Below are positions 31,617 to 38,580 of a DNA stretch of 39,082 nt, in pieces (the first letter of the stretch is position 1; the number at the start of each line of letters is the position of its first letter). Source of the stretch: a virus. The stretch is from positions 1 through 39,082 of the IMG/VR virus record IMGVR_UViG_3300009285_001166; one strand, 5' to 3'. Position numbers and translations under genes: made by a program. The notes under the pieces are model-generated. The model was not told the origin of the DNA, made no database searches, and saw only the letters and a list, made by a program, of their open reading frames with translations.

Positions 31617-31867
31617 GTCGCAAGGTACGTAGCTGGAGCGGGAGCTGGAGCGGGAGCAGGAGCGGGAGCGGGAGCGGGAGCAGGAGCAGGAGCTGGAGCT
31701 GGAGCAGGAGCTGGAGCGGGAGCGGGAGCTGGAGCGGGAGCAGGAGCTGGAGCTGGAGCAGGAGCGGGAGCTGGAGCGGGAGCTGGAGCGGGAGCGGGAG
31801 CGGGAGCTGGAGCGGGAGCGGGAGCAGGAGCGGGAGCAGGAGCGGGAGCGGGAGACATTTCTCTTGA
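31610..31867 (+). CDS. Ser-alternating low-complexity protein from the hexamer repeat
   Basis: An 85-aa frame whose ATG follows GGGGAGG by 6 bases and overlaps the previous stop. After MLSRKVR comes 37 times Ser alternating with Trp, Gly or Arg, then RHFS. The ribosome binding site and overlap argue that it is translated. Such a chain could be disordered and bind RNA or DNA through Arg and Trp. It may equally be a by-product of a repeat kept for its RNA. The stop codon lies within the -35 box of the next promoter. Confidence 0.5.
   Translation: MLSRKVRSWSGSWSGSRSGSGSGSRSRSWSWSRSWSGSGSWSGSRSWSWSRSGSWSGSWSGSGSGSWSGSGSRSGSRSGSGRHFS
31631..31852 (+). repeat. NGGAGC hexamer repeat, 37 units
   Basis: A 222-base uninterrupted run in units of six, with one variable base per unit: T, G or A, never C, before GGAGC. 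It contains 37 GGA trinucleotides. The + strand is nearly all purine. It lies between the two promoter-RNA cassettes. Possible explanations are slippage expansion, a CsrA-binding sponge, or a protein repeat. Confidence 0.95.
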
Positions 31868-31892
31868 CACCTGAGATGGGAGTAGCTATGTT
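31864..31892 (+). promoter_or_regulatory. Promoter of RNA cassette 2
   Basis: TTGACA (31864-31869), 17 bases, TATGTT (31887-31892), with the same flanks (TTTCTC before, TACCAGAAGTTC after) as the promoter at 31221. The two promoters are therefore a duplicated unit. Confidence 0.75.
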
Positions 31893-31905
31893 TACCAGAA
31901 GTTCA

Positions 31906-31984
31906 GGGCCTGCCAGTTTCCGAACGCGATACAACCGCCGATCCACGTTCTAGCCTGGCAGGCCCCGTGGTGAGGCGGTTTTTT
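31906..31984 (+). ncRNA. Pseudoknot-terminator RNA 2
   Basis: Helix A is GGGCCTGCCAG (31906-31916) with CTGGCAGGCCC (31955-31965). Helix B is AACCGCC (31933-31939) with GGCGGTT (31974-31980), plus CCACG (31943-31947) with CGTGG (31966-31970). Six T (31979-31984) complete an intrinsic terminator. The order A, B, A', B' is the same as in RNA 1, but the helix sequences are unrelated, so the pairing was kept while bases changed. Only the loops (CGAAC, CGATACAA, TTCT) are conserved. A ribosome binding site follows the U-run. Confidence 0.75.
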
Positions 31985-31998
31985 ATTGGAGATACGAA

Positions 31999-32334
31999 AT
32001 GACAACCGAGACAGCAGATGTATGTGCTTTATCCCAGAGAGAACTTACCCTTGTCCTTAATGAGGTAGATTCTCGACGCATCGACCGCACGCAAATCATC
32101 GGAGCGTTATCTCCAATCGAATGGATCAAGATGCGGACTCTGCTTCTCCAAGCGTTCGCAACTCGCGACATCCGAACAGCAGGACGCGCGTTCCGAAATG
32201 GATTGTCCGACATCAACCTGCGAGAGAAGGAGCAAATTCAGGCGTGCAACATCGTCGCCTCCTTGCTCCTGTCTGTTGTTTCCGAAGCAGGGATACAGTC
32301 CTGGCGAATGGCGACGAAGACTATCGCAGAATAG
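31999..32334 (+). CDS. Hypothetical protein of cassette 2
   Basis: A 111-aa helical protein starting after TTGGAGA. No family recognised. Segments include LSQRELTLVLNEVDSRRID and REKEQIQACNIVASLLLSVV. It is the first gene after RNA 2 and shows no similarity to the protein of cassette 1, so only the regulatory RNA is duplicated. Confidence 0.6.
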   Translation: MTTETADVCALSQRELTLVLNEVDSRRIDRTQIIGALSPIEWIKMRTLLLQAFATRDIRTAGRAFRNGLSDINLREKEQIQACNIVASLLLSVVSEAGIQSWRMATKTIAE

Positions 32335-32670
32335 CACTACGCTGTTGTTTCGTGGAGTCTCGAACGGACCGGAGCACGGTCGCCCAAGCCGGTCGAGCAC
32401 ATAGGCCACAAAGCCAAGCGGCAAGACTCCACCGTGCCAGCCATGCGAGTTGGTGGGCAAATGGAGTAATAGCCTGGCTGAGCTATCGGAGTGGGATCTG
32501 TAGCAGGTGCCCCACACGATCGGCAGCCAACCAAGTCCAGTCTGACCAGCCGGGCAACGTCGCGGGGATCGTAACAAGAGTGGCAGCGACGATAAATAAG
32601 AGTCGGGGAAGGAAGGCGACCCGTCATAGTCTGGAGCTTCGCGAATGTTGAAATTCTACGGAGTATCACC
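32335..32670 (+). other. 336-base stretch without a supported gene
   Basis: No reading frame here has a ribosome binding site and protein-like composition. It includes GACCGG and CCGGTC inverted repeats (about 32370-32395) and GTGGG...CCCAC (about 32495-32515). It may hold an unrecognised RNA or a decayed gene. I see no promoter. Confidence 0.45.
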
Positions 32671-33534
32671 GTGAGTAAATCGGGCAAATGGATTCGCGTG
32701 TCGAGACAGGAACCGTGTCCGATCTGTGGGCATTCCGATTACTGCACACGAACGACGGACGGTGAAACTGCCAAGTGCATGCGCGTTGAATCGGATAAGC
32801 CGGTTGCTAAAGGCGGATGGGTTCACACGCTATCAGAACCGCTTCCTGTCAGGCCAGCGCCAAAGCCCGTAGAGAAGAGGCCCGACTGGACGTGCGAGTG
32901 TCGCAAGATGTTCAAGCATTCACGGGCAGCGCAGAAACGAACGGACGTAGCGCGGCAGTTGGGAGTGAGTGTGGAATCGCTCGAACTACTCAGAGTCGGA
33001 ATCGGATGGGACTCATGGAACAACATGGAGTTTTCGAGCTGGCCGTCACGGGATGAGATAGGGCGGTGTATCGGATACGTTCGGCGGTACAGCGACGGCG
33101 AGAAGAAAACGAACAGCGGTGGCTCAACGGGCGTCTTCTACACGCGGCAGTGGTTTCGACATCCTGGTCCGATATTCATCGTGGAAGGTGGTTCTGACGT
33201 TGCTGCTTGCGAGACTCACGGCCTATCTTCTATCGGACGTGCGAGTAATGTCTGCGGCGAGGAATGGATTAGGAAGATGATTCGGAGGCACAGGGATCGG
33301 CCTGTTATTGTTGTCGGAGAACGGGACGAAAAGCCTGAGAAGCGGGGTGGAGTCAAGACGTGTCCCCTGAACTGCCCAGGTTGTGCGTGGTGTTGGCCTG
33401 GGATGTTCGGAATGCAGAAGTTCGCGAAGGAGCTTGCGGCGACTGGAATCATGGTTCCCGAGCCGTACAAGGACATGCGGGAACTTCTGAGGGCTGGTGG
33501 AAAGGACGAGTTTCTTCAGGGGCTGGTGATATGA
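32671..33534 (+). CDS. DNA primase (zinc finger plus TOPRIM)
   Basis: A 287-aa primase from a GTG start after GGAG. The N-terminal zinc finger (CPICGHSDYC, then CMR) reads template DNA; the TOPRIM part has FIVEGGSDVAACE and VIVVGERDEKPE, the metal-binding acidic residues. It would make RNA primers for phage replication. No helicase domain is fused; the SF2 protein at 28839 is separate. Confidence 0.85.
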   Translation: MSKSGKWIRVSRQEPCPICGHSDYCTRTTDGETAKCMRVESDKPVAKGGWVHTLSEPLPVRPAPKPVEKRPDWTCECRKMFKHSRAAQKRTDVARQLGVSVESLELLRVGIGWDSWNNMEFSSWPSRDEIGRCIGYVRRYSDGEKKTNSGGSTGVFYTRQWFRHPGPIFIVEGGSDVAACETHGLSSIGRASNVCGEEWIRKMIRRHRDRPVIVVGERDEKPEKRGGVKTCPLNCPGCAWCWPGMFGMQKFAKELAATGIMVPEPYKDMRELLRAGGKDEFLQGLVI

Positions 33535-33701
33535 ACGAACAGGCGATAGACGCGATGGCGAAACGTGGCCCGACTCCAGAGGGACTGGAAACGATTGCCG
33601 GGCTGTTGGAGATTTACCACTGCGATGGTTTCGCGGAAGTGTGCAGGCGATGGGCACAGAAAGGACGGGAGGAACAAAATGAACGGCGCAACGCAAGCTA
33701 A
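33531..33701 (+). CDS. Small hypothetical protein
   Basis: A 56-aa product starting at an ATGA overlap with the primase. The segment PTPEGLETIAGLLEIYHCDG suggests a helical adaptor. It overlaps the next frame by 23 bases. Function unknown. Confidence 0.55.
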   Translation: MNEQAIDAMAKRGPTPEGLETIAGLLEIYHCDGFAEVCRRWAQKGREEQNERRNAS

Positions 33702-33922
33702 GGTTCACCGCATGTATGAGGCGGGTTTCGACCAGAATGCGATCGCGGCCGGAGGTGGGCAGCACGCAGCTTGCCGTCTCGCGGGTCGTCTATCGCTGCG
33801 GCATCTGGACGCTGGTAGGCGAGGATGTTCGTGTTGACGGCACAATACTCGGCATTGCTGGTAGACGCGGCGTGGTGCATAGTGGCAGGCTCGTGATGGT
33901 CGATTGCCCGGAGGATGATTGA
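33679..33922 (+). pseudogene. HTH gene split between two frames
   Basis: From ATG 33679 the frame reads VHRMYEAGFDQNAIAAG, the first helix of a HTH protein. Past about 33750 the HTH continues only in the +1 frame as STQLAVSRVVYRCG, followed by a beta part (VRVDGTILGIAGRRGVVHSG) to the stop at 33922. The two halves make one sensible 80-aa protein if joined in the GGAGGTGGG stretch. It could be a frameshift mutation, a sequencing error or programmed slipping. Confidence 0.5.
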
Positions 33923-34422
33923 TGGGAAGAAACACGATGAGCAATCGACGACCATTAAAGTGGAATTTTCGATGCGGACTCGGCCAGATGGCGACAAGGT
34001 CAGCGAGCACGGACCACGTCGTGGCTGTGATAGGCGATCCATTTGAGCCAGGCGTAACTAGGGCCCAACAGGATCTGCTGTTCGCGGTCATCGCATCGCG
34101 GGGAACGTGGGTGTTTCGCGCAACCACGAGCCATCCATTGCGGTACGATGCGTACATGGAGAGCGTGGCGAAGCGATCGGTCGGAGCCGCCGAGCATTAC
34201 GAAAAGCGCATGAAGGCACATTTTAAGAAGTACAAGTTCAAGTTTCGGGAAGGCTATTCGCTTCCGTGTCCGCCGACTCCGGAACTGCGAGTGATCTACG
34301 ATTCGGCTGCGAAGGCGGAACATCGTCCCAGTAATCCGTGCGGAACGACGTGGAGGTCGGGATTCTCGCTCGGCGAATATCACTGGCGGCACTGGCCACT
34401 AAACAATGTGCGTTTCGTTTAG
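33922..34422 (+). CDS. Hypothetical protein
   Basis: A 166-aa basic protein beginning after GGAGGA. Segments TSHPLRYDAYMESVAKRS and YEKRMKAHFKKYKFKFREG indicate a helical, positively charged surface that may bind nucleic acid. No family recognised. Confidence 0.6.
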   Translation: MGRNTMSNRRPLKWNFRCGLGQMATRSASTDHVVAVIGDPFEPGVTRAQQDLLFAVIASRGTWVFRATTSHPLRYDAYMESVAKRSVGAAEHYEKRMKAHFKKYKFKFREGYSLPCPPTPELRVIYDSAAKAEHRPSNPCGTTWRSGFSLGEYHWRHWPLNNVRFV

Positions 34423-34518
34423 GCGAGGGAAACGATGGGCGTTTTTGGTGACCAGTGACAGCAAGGGTTCCGATCCGTCCGAGTGGCCAGCGGATCTCAG
34501 AGTCAGGGAGTTGCCGGA

Positions 34519-34686
34519 ATGACTCACTACTGGCGAATCCTAAAATGGCGTGGAGACCGGTTCGGCGAGCAGTGCCGCCTGATCGCAGCCGGGCGAAATG
34601 GAAACGTCCTGGTCGAATTCGCCGACGGCGAGCAGATTGTAACGTCTCGGTTTTCGATCAGGCGACTTAGTGTTAGGGAGCGATGA
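34519..34686 (+). CDS. Small hypothetical protein
   Basis: A 55-aa beta-rich protein (HYWRILKWRGDRFGEQCRLI, then GNVLVEFADGEQIV) after AGGGAG. The pattern suggests a small SH3-like barrel. The 96 bases before it contain no gene. Confidence 0.6.
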   Translation: MTHYWRILKWRGDRFGEQCRLIAAGRNGNVLVEFADGEQIVTSRFSIRRLSVRER

Positions 34687-34687
34687 C

Positions 34688-35278
34688 ATGAAAGAACCAT
34701 CAATACGATTCATCGCATGGGAGGTGCGTGCTGTCTTGGATGGCCGCAAGACGCAGACGCGGCGAGTCGTGAAACACATCGAGAATCGATGGGAGGTGGA
34801 CGATTCGGACGGGTACATGTGGCCGTATTGGCCGTGCTATGTCTACGGCCAGCCCCAGCCGGTGAAGATGCCGTGCCCCTACGGCGAGCCTGGATACAGG
34901 CTGTGGGTGAGGGAAACGTGGGCACCGATGGATGGCGAAGGCGGGCAGGTTCCGGCGATATATCGGGCGGATTACACAGGGCCTGAGCGATGGAAGTGGA
35001 AGTCGTCAATCCACATGCCACGCTGGGCCTCTCGAATCACGCTGGAAGTCAAGGCGGTTCGTTGTGAACGGTTGCAGGACATCACGCCGAGTGATGCGAA
35101 ATCAGAGGGGGCTCCTGAATTGTCTGGGATGTTGGAATATCACGAACGCGGGGAGCAGTGCTACGTCGATTGGTTTCGCGAACTATGGGACTCTATCAAC
35201 GCCAAATGCGGCTTCCCGTGGGAGTCGAATCCGTGGGTGTGGGTAGTTGAATTTGAACCGATTGAAAGGAACGTGTGA
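34688..35278 (+). CDS. ASCH-domain phage protein
   Basis: A 196-aa member of the common phage ASCH group: PSIRFIAWEVRAVLDGRKTQ then TRRVVK, WVRETW, and MPRWASRITLEVKAVRCERL. ASCH domains resemble the PUA fold and are thought to bind RNA or modified bases. ATG 34688 is chosen after GGGAG. Neighbouring genes do not reveal a process. Confidence 0.85.
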   Translation: MKEPSIRFIAWEVRAVLDGRKTQTRRVVKHIENRWEVDDSDGYMWPYWPCYVYGQPQPVKMPCPYGEPGYRLWVRETWAPMDGEGGQVPAIYRADYTGPERWKWKSSIHMPRWASRITLEVKAVRCERLQDITPSDAKSEGAPELSGMLEYHERGEQCYVDWFRELWDSINAKCGFPWESNPWVWVVEFEPIERNV

Positions 35279-35844
35279 TGAGTGAGGAAAAAGCGGACTA
35301 CCTGAAAAGACTGAACGTGACCGCGGCCGAGTTGGCCGAGCTGAAAGGGACGTGGAAGGTCGCCGGCGGACTGTCGGAGCGGAGCCAGGCCATACTAAGG
35401 GCTGCGAGAATGGCCGGCGACATTCTCCTGTGCTGGAATGTAGACGAATTTTACTTAACATCTCTCGATGATATTCTCTCATCTGGTCGCTGCTACCGCC
35501 TTCGTCCCGACCTGGAGTTGCCGCCGCCCGAGCCAGCGAAACGGGAGGGCAACAGGCCGTTCCTGCACACGGTGGACGGTGCTGAGGTTTGGTGCTGTCC
35601 TGTGTTTCCGAGGAAAATTTGCGGTCTAACGGAGTTGCGATTCCTGCTGCCGAGTAGTGACGCTTCGTTTTGGGTGTCACGAGCTGCGGGCTTACGCGAG
35701 TTCCTTGGCGCGATGACCTCGGACGAGAACGGCTGGCCGAAGGATTGGATACGCCACAACGGGGTGATTGAACGCAACATGGGGATGTTGGCGGGATGGC
35801 ACCTATTGCCACTCATTGCCTACGTGTGCTTCCGGAAGGACTGA
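35278..35844 (+). CDS. Hypothetical protein
   Basis: A 188-aa protein starting one base from the ASCH gene stop (TGATG). The middle GRCYRLRPDLELPPPEPAKR and the end GMLAGWHLLPLIAYVCFRKD are typical of a phage family of unknown role that often follows ASCH genes. Ribosome binding site AAAGGA. Confidence 0.6.
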   Translation: MSEEKADYLKRLNVTAAELAELKGTWKVAGGLSERSQAILRAARMAGDILLCWNVDEFYLTSLDDILSSGRCYRLRPDLELPPPEPAKREGNRPFLHTVDGAEVWCCPVFPRKICGLTELRFLLPSSDASFWVSRAAGLREFLGAMTSDENGWPKDWIRHNGVIERNMGMLAGWHLLPLIAYVCFRKD

Positions 35845-35887
35845 CACCGCGGCTCATTTTTTGAACACAATTCAGAAAGGTAGTCAA

Positions 35888-36130
35888 ATGACATTCGTGC
35901 AAGGATTTTTGTGGGGATCTGGTTTGTCGCTCGGACTCTGCGTCGGGCTGGTCGCGTGGTCATTCCTCGCTGATCGGTTGTCGGAAAGAACAGGTCGGTG
36001 GGATTCGCAGCTCAAACTCCAACGCGAAAGCCTCGATGCTCTGCGAGAACGAAACGAGTTGACGATTGAAACCAGTCAGCGATTGGGACGTATCGCGGAC
36101 AACTTGGAGCGACTGACACCACGGTCGTGA
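35888..36130 (+). CDS. Membrane-anchored coiled-coil protein
   Basis: An 80-aa protein with an N-terminal hydrophobic span (FLWGSGLSLGLCVGLVAWSF) followed by a charged coiled coil (DSQLKLQRESLDALRERNEL). The shape resembles Rz-like spanins or anchored adaptors, but no partner is adjacent. Ribosome binding site AAAGG. Confidence 0.55.
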   Translation: MTFVQGFLWGSGLSLGLCVGLVAWSFLADRLSERTGRWDSQLKLQRESLDALRERNELTIETSQRLGRIADNLERLTPRS

Positions 36131-36160
36131 GATAGAGCGGCCGCCTAACCACGGATCAGC

Positions 36161-36544
36161 ATGATGGCGATAACTGACGCGGAAATGCAGTCGATGCTTT
36201 GCCCGCTGTGCGGTTCCCGGATGGTCTTGACAAGCAAGAGCGTTGCGCAGTGCCCGGCCGACGCCGTCAACCCGTTCGTCGGCGAGACTCACGCAGGCAT
36301 CGTGTTGTTGCGTGGCCGTGCGAAGAAGGTAGCGGCGATGGCGTCTCTTCCTGCGGCGGAAAAGATTGGCGTGCAGCGTATGAACACGCGAGGCTGCGAG
36401 CGGTGGCGGGTCGTCTACAATGTGTACGGCGTGCTCTACAGACAGGCGTGGAGTTTTTGCGAGGATGCTATTTTCGCCCGTCTGCGGCGTGGTGACGGCT
36501 GGGTGCGTGTTCGACTGGTACGGGCGGAGGCGGAAACGTGGTGA
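36161..36544 (+). CDS. Zinc-knuckle phage protein
   Basis: A 127-aa protein, start at 36161 or 36164. A short Cys segment (LCPLCGSRMVL, then QCPADAVN) at the start suggests a Lar-type restriction-alleviation fold, which is small and Zn-binding in phages; this is tentative. The C-terminal region is basic and aromatic. Confidence 0.55.
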   Translation: MMAITDAEMQSMLCPLCGSRMVLTSKSVAQCPADAVNPFVGETHAGIVLLRGRAKKVAAMASLPAAEKIGVQRMNTRGCERWRVVYNVYGVLYRQAWSFCEDAIFARLRRGDGWVRVRLVRAEAETW

Positions 36545-36554
36545 CGTATTTCTA

Positions 36555-36582
36555 TTGACAAGCCCCCCCAACCTGGGATAAT
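36555..36582 (+). promoter_or_regulatory. Promoter of the DUF1353 block
   Basis: TTGACA (36555-36560), 16 bases, GATAAT (36577-36582), preceded by the shared CTATTGAC octamer. It starts a set of genes that ends with the secreted protein and protease. Confidence 0.75.
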
Positions 36583-36608
36583 GGCGGAAATAATGGGAGA
36601 TTCTGACC

Positions 36609-37088
36609 ATGCCTGACCACGGATATTTTGCCGGTCCCGATAATCTGAAACCGCTGGAGTTCCAGGTTATCTCGACGGACCACCTCCGCGGCAAGCCTCT
36701 CCCCGGCATTCTCGGCCGGATTTTCTTTTGGGTTCGCGTCCCCCAGTATGTCCTCTCAAGCGACGTGGTCTACCTCACGCCGGAAGACACGAACCGTCAT
36801 CGAAAGCTGATTCGTGTGCCCACCGGATTCGTTTTCGACGGCGGCTCAGTCCCGTTCCTGTTCTGGTGGGTTTACCCACCAGATCAATCCGAGTGCCTGG
36901 CGGGATTCGTTGTTCACGACTGGTGTTGCACGCCGCGCGACGACGGAACCTACACCTACGATTCGCGAGACGTTCACGATTGGCTGTACCATGCGGCGAT
37001 AGCGAACGGTGCCAGCCGATTCCGAGCGGGGAATATCCGATTCTGGGTCCGGATCGCCGGACCGAAGTTTACAGCGGGAGGGAAGTAG
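36609..37088 (+). CDS. DUF1353 protein
   Basis: A 159-aa protein with the DUF1353 signature: VPTGFVFDGGSVPFLFWW followed by VVHDWCC and DVHDWLYHAA. The family is found in many tailed phages near lysis or tail-end genes; its function is not known. The His/Asp pattern may bind metal. Ribosome binding site GGGAG. Confidence 0.85.
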   Translation: MPDHGYFAGPDNLKPLEFQVISTDHLRGKPLPGILGRIFFWVRVPQYVLSSDVVYLTPEDTNRHRKLIRVPTGFVFDGGSVPFLFWWVYPPDQSECLAGFVVHDWCCTPRDDGTYTYDSRDVHDWLYHAAIANGASRFRAGNIRFWVRIAGPKFTAGGK

Positions 37089-37089
37089 G

Positions 37090-37296
37090 ATGAGGACACC
37101 GAGAATCAAACAGAGCGTTGCGGCGATGGCCGGCGACGTTGACCGCACCTCGCACAAGATCGACCAGCTAATTGCCAAGATCGACCAGTTGATAACCGTG
37201 ATTCTGGAACATGGCATCTCGATAGGTGCCGAAGTGGCCGGACACGAACTTCCCGGAGCGATAACCGTTAAACCCAATGACGTTGTAACCCAATGA
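37090..37296 (+). CDS. Small hypothetical protein
   Basis: A 68-aa protein starting two bases after the DUF1353 stop region (GTAGGATG). A heptad-like helix (TSHKIDQLIAKIDQLITVIL) suggests a coiled-coil oligomer. Function unknown. Confidence 0.6.
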   Translation: MRTPRIKQSVAAMAGDVDRTSHKIDQLIAKIDQLITVILEHGISIGAEVAGHELPGAITVKPNDVVTQ

Positions 37297-37311
37297 CAGA
37301 GGAAATGAGAC

Positions 37312-37620
37312 ATGAGTACCGATGTAGCGATTCCGCAACCCGAAGCAATTAGGCCAATCGGAAACAGACATGCCAGGCGAATGGGCATGAATCGCCTGTC
37401 TGGTTTGCGGACAGCACGCGACCTCAAACGTCGTGGTGTCATCAACAACGACATGTCGGCCAAGGACATCGCCACTGCGATTGCTGTTGAACTGGCGGCA
37501 CAAAACGCGGACGAAGTCGAGGCGTGCCAAGCGGAGGACGGGCGCGACTGGGAGTCGTTCTTCGCGGCTCTTGTCAAGTTCTTCGAGGCCATCATGCCGT
37601 TCATTTTGCTGTTTCTGTAA
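37312..37620 (+). CDS. Hypothetical protein with hydrophobic C-terminus
   Basis: A 102-aa protein after GAGGAAATGAG. The first half is basic (NRHARRMGMNRLSGLRTARD) and the end is hydrophobic (FFEAIMPFILLFL), which could insert in or touch a membrane. Its place before a secreted protein and protease suggests an exit function, by inference. Confidence 0.6.
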   Translation: MSTDVAIPQPEAIRPIGNRHARRMGMNRLSGLRTARDLKRRGVINNDMSAKDIATAIAVELAAQNADEVEACQAEDGRDWESFFAALVKFFEAIMPFILLFL

Positions 37621-37626
37621 TCCTCT

Positions 37627-37668
37627 CGTCAGTTCCCGGTGCGGAGAGATTCGTGCCGGGGGCTGACG
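37627..37668 (+). other. Hairpin in the gap after the hydrophobic protein
   Basis: CGTCAG (37627-37632) pairs with CTGACG (37663-37668), and CCCGG (37635-37639) pairs with CCGGG (37656-37660). No U-run follows. The 159-base gap to the next gene otherwise holds nothing I can support. Confidence 0.45.
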
Positions 37669-37779
37669 TGATGTCGCCGCGTGGAGAAGGAGTATCTCAC
37701 GGGCCCCATAAGCCCGAGACGCTGGTGCAATTCCAGCCGCGGCCACTTTTCGTTTCCGAAACCCTGACGGGAGAAACCA

Positions 37780-38580
37780 ATGAGAACCATCTACGCTCTG
37801 CTGCTGGCGTGCTGTCTGGCATTTCCAGCCATCGCGGCCGAACCACCTACACTGTGGTCGAATCTTACGCCGCAGCAACTGGCGAACATTCCGCCGTCGG
37901 CTGCCGACATCGTGGTCACCCCGGAGGTGGCCCAAGACCGTCATCCGATCGTGGCCGAGTTGTCCACCGAGATTCCAGACGGGGCGAAAGTCTACGGCAA
38001 CGGATGGACATGGTCCGAAGGCGTGCGGACGGTACCGGTTTCATCCACGAAGCACTTCATTTGGGCGGACCCAGGCGAACACACTATCAGCTATGACGGC
38101 GTGTGGGTACATACCGAGCGAATCGAGATCGTCGATACCGCAGGAAACAAGCGCACCATCGAATCACTGCTTGGGATGGGGATGATTGCCGCAAGGGCGA
38201 CGTTCTTCGTCGAGGGCAATCCAGAGCCTGATCCCAAACCGGACCCGAAACCTGATCCCAAGCCGGACCCATTCATCAAGGCTACGTGGGCAATAATCGT
38301 CGAAGAAAAAAGCGACCGGACTCAACTACCGGCCCCGCAGCGACTCGTATTCGAGTCGGCAAAGTTGAGGACCATGATGCCAGCCGGGCACTTCCTTCTC
38401 GTTGACCGGAATACGACTGACAAGACGATGTCTCAGTACGTCGAGCAAGCCGGGCGGATGGACATCCCGGTGCTGTTCCTCGTGTCGGATGACGGCGACG
38501 TAGTGTATTCTGGCCCCTTGCCGGAATCGGTCGATGCGACTGCGGAACTGATACGCACACATACTGGAGGTGGACTGTGA
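37780..38580 (+). CDS. Secreted protein with Pro-Asp linker
   Basis: A 266-aa exported protein. The first 20 residues (MRTIYALLLACCLAFPAIAA) are a signal peptide with an AIA-A cleavage site. The middle domain is Trp- and Asp-rich (GNGWTWSEGVRTVPVSSTKH). A linker PDPKPDPKPDPKPDP joins it to a C-terminal alpha/beta domain. Ribosome binding site GGGAGA. It may be part of the lysis or release machinery; the export is clear, the role is not. Confidence 0.7.
   Translation: MRTIYALLLACCLAFPAIAAEPPTLWSNLTPQQLANIPPSAADIVVTPEVAQDRHPIVAELSTEIPDGAKVYGNGWTWSEGVRTVPVSSTKHFIWADPGEHTISYDGVWVHTERIEIVDTAGNKRTIESLLGMGMIAARATFFVEGNPEPDPKPDPKPDPKPDPFIKATWAIIVEEKSDRTQLPAPQRLVFESAKLRTMMPAGHFLLVDRNTTDKTMSQYVEQAGRMDIPVLFLVSDDGDVVYSGPLPESVDATAELIRTHTGGGL

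Noticed and set aside
31568-31946. Minus-strand Ala-Pro and Arg-Ser repeat proteins
   Set aside because: They are readings of the hexamer repeat from the other strand, with no ribosome binding site, whereas the + frame has one.
32440-32520. tRNA-like segment on the minus strand (TAGCTCAGCC)
   Set aside because: The T-arm sequence and proper anticodon and acceptor stems are absent.
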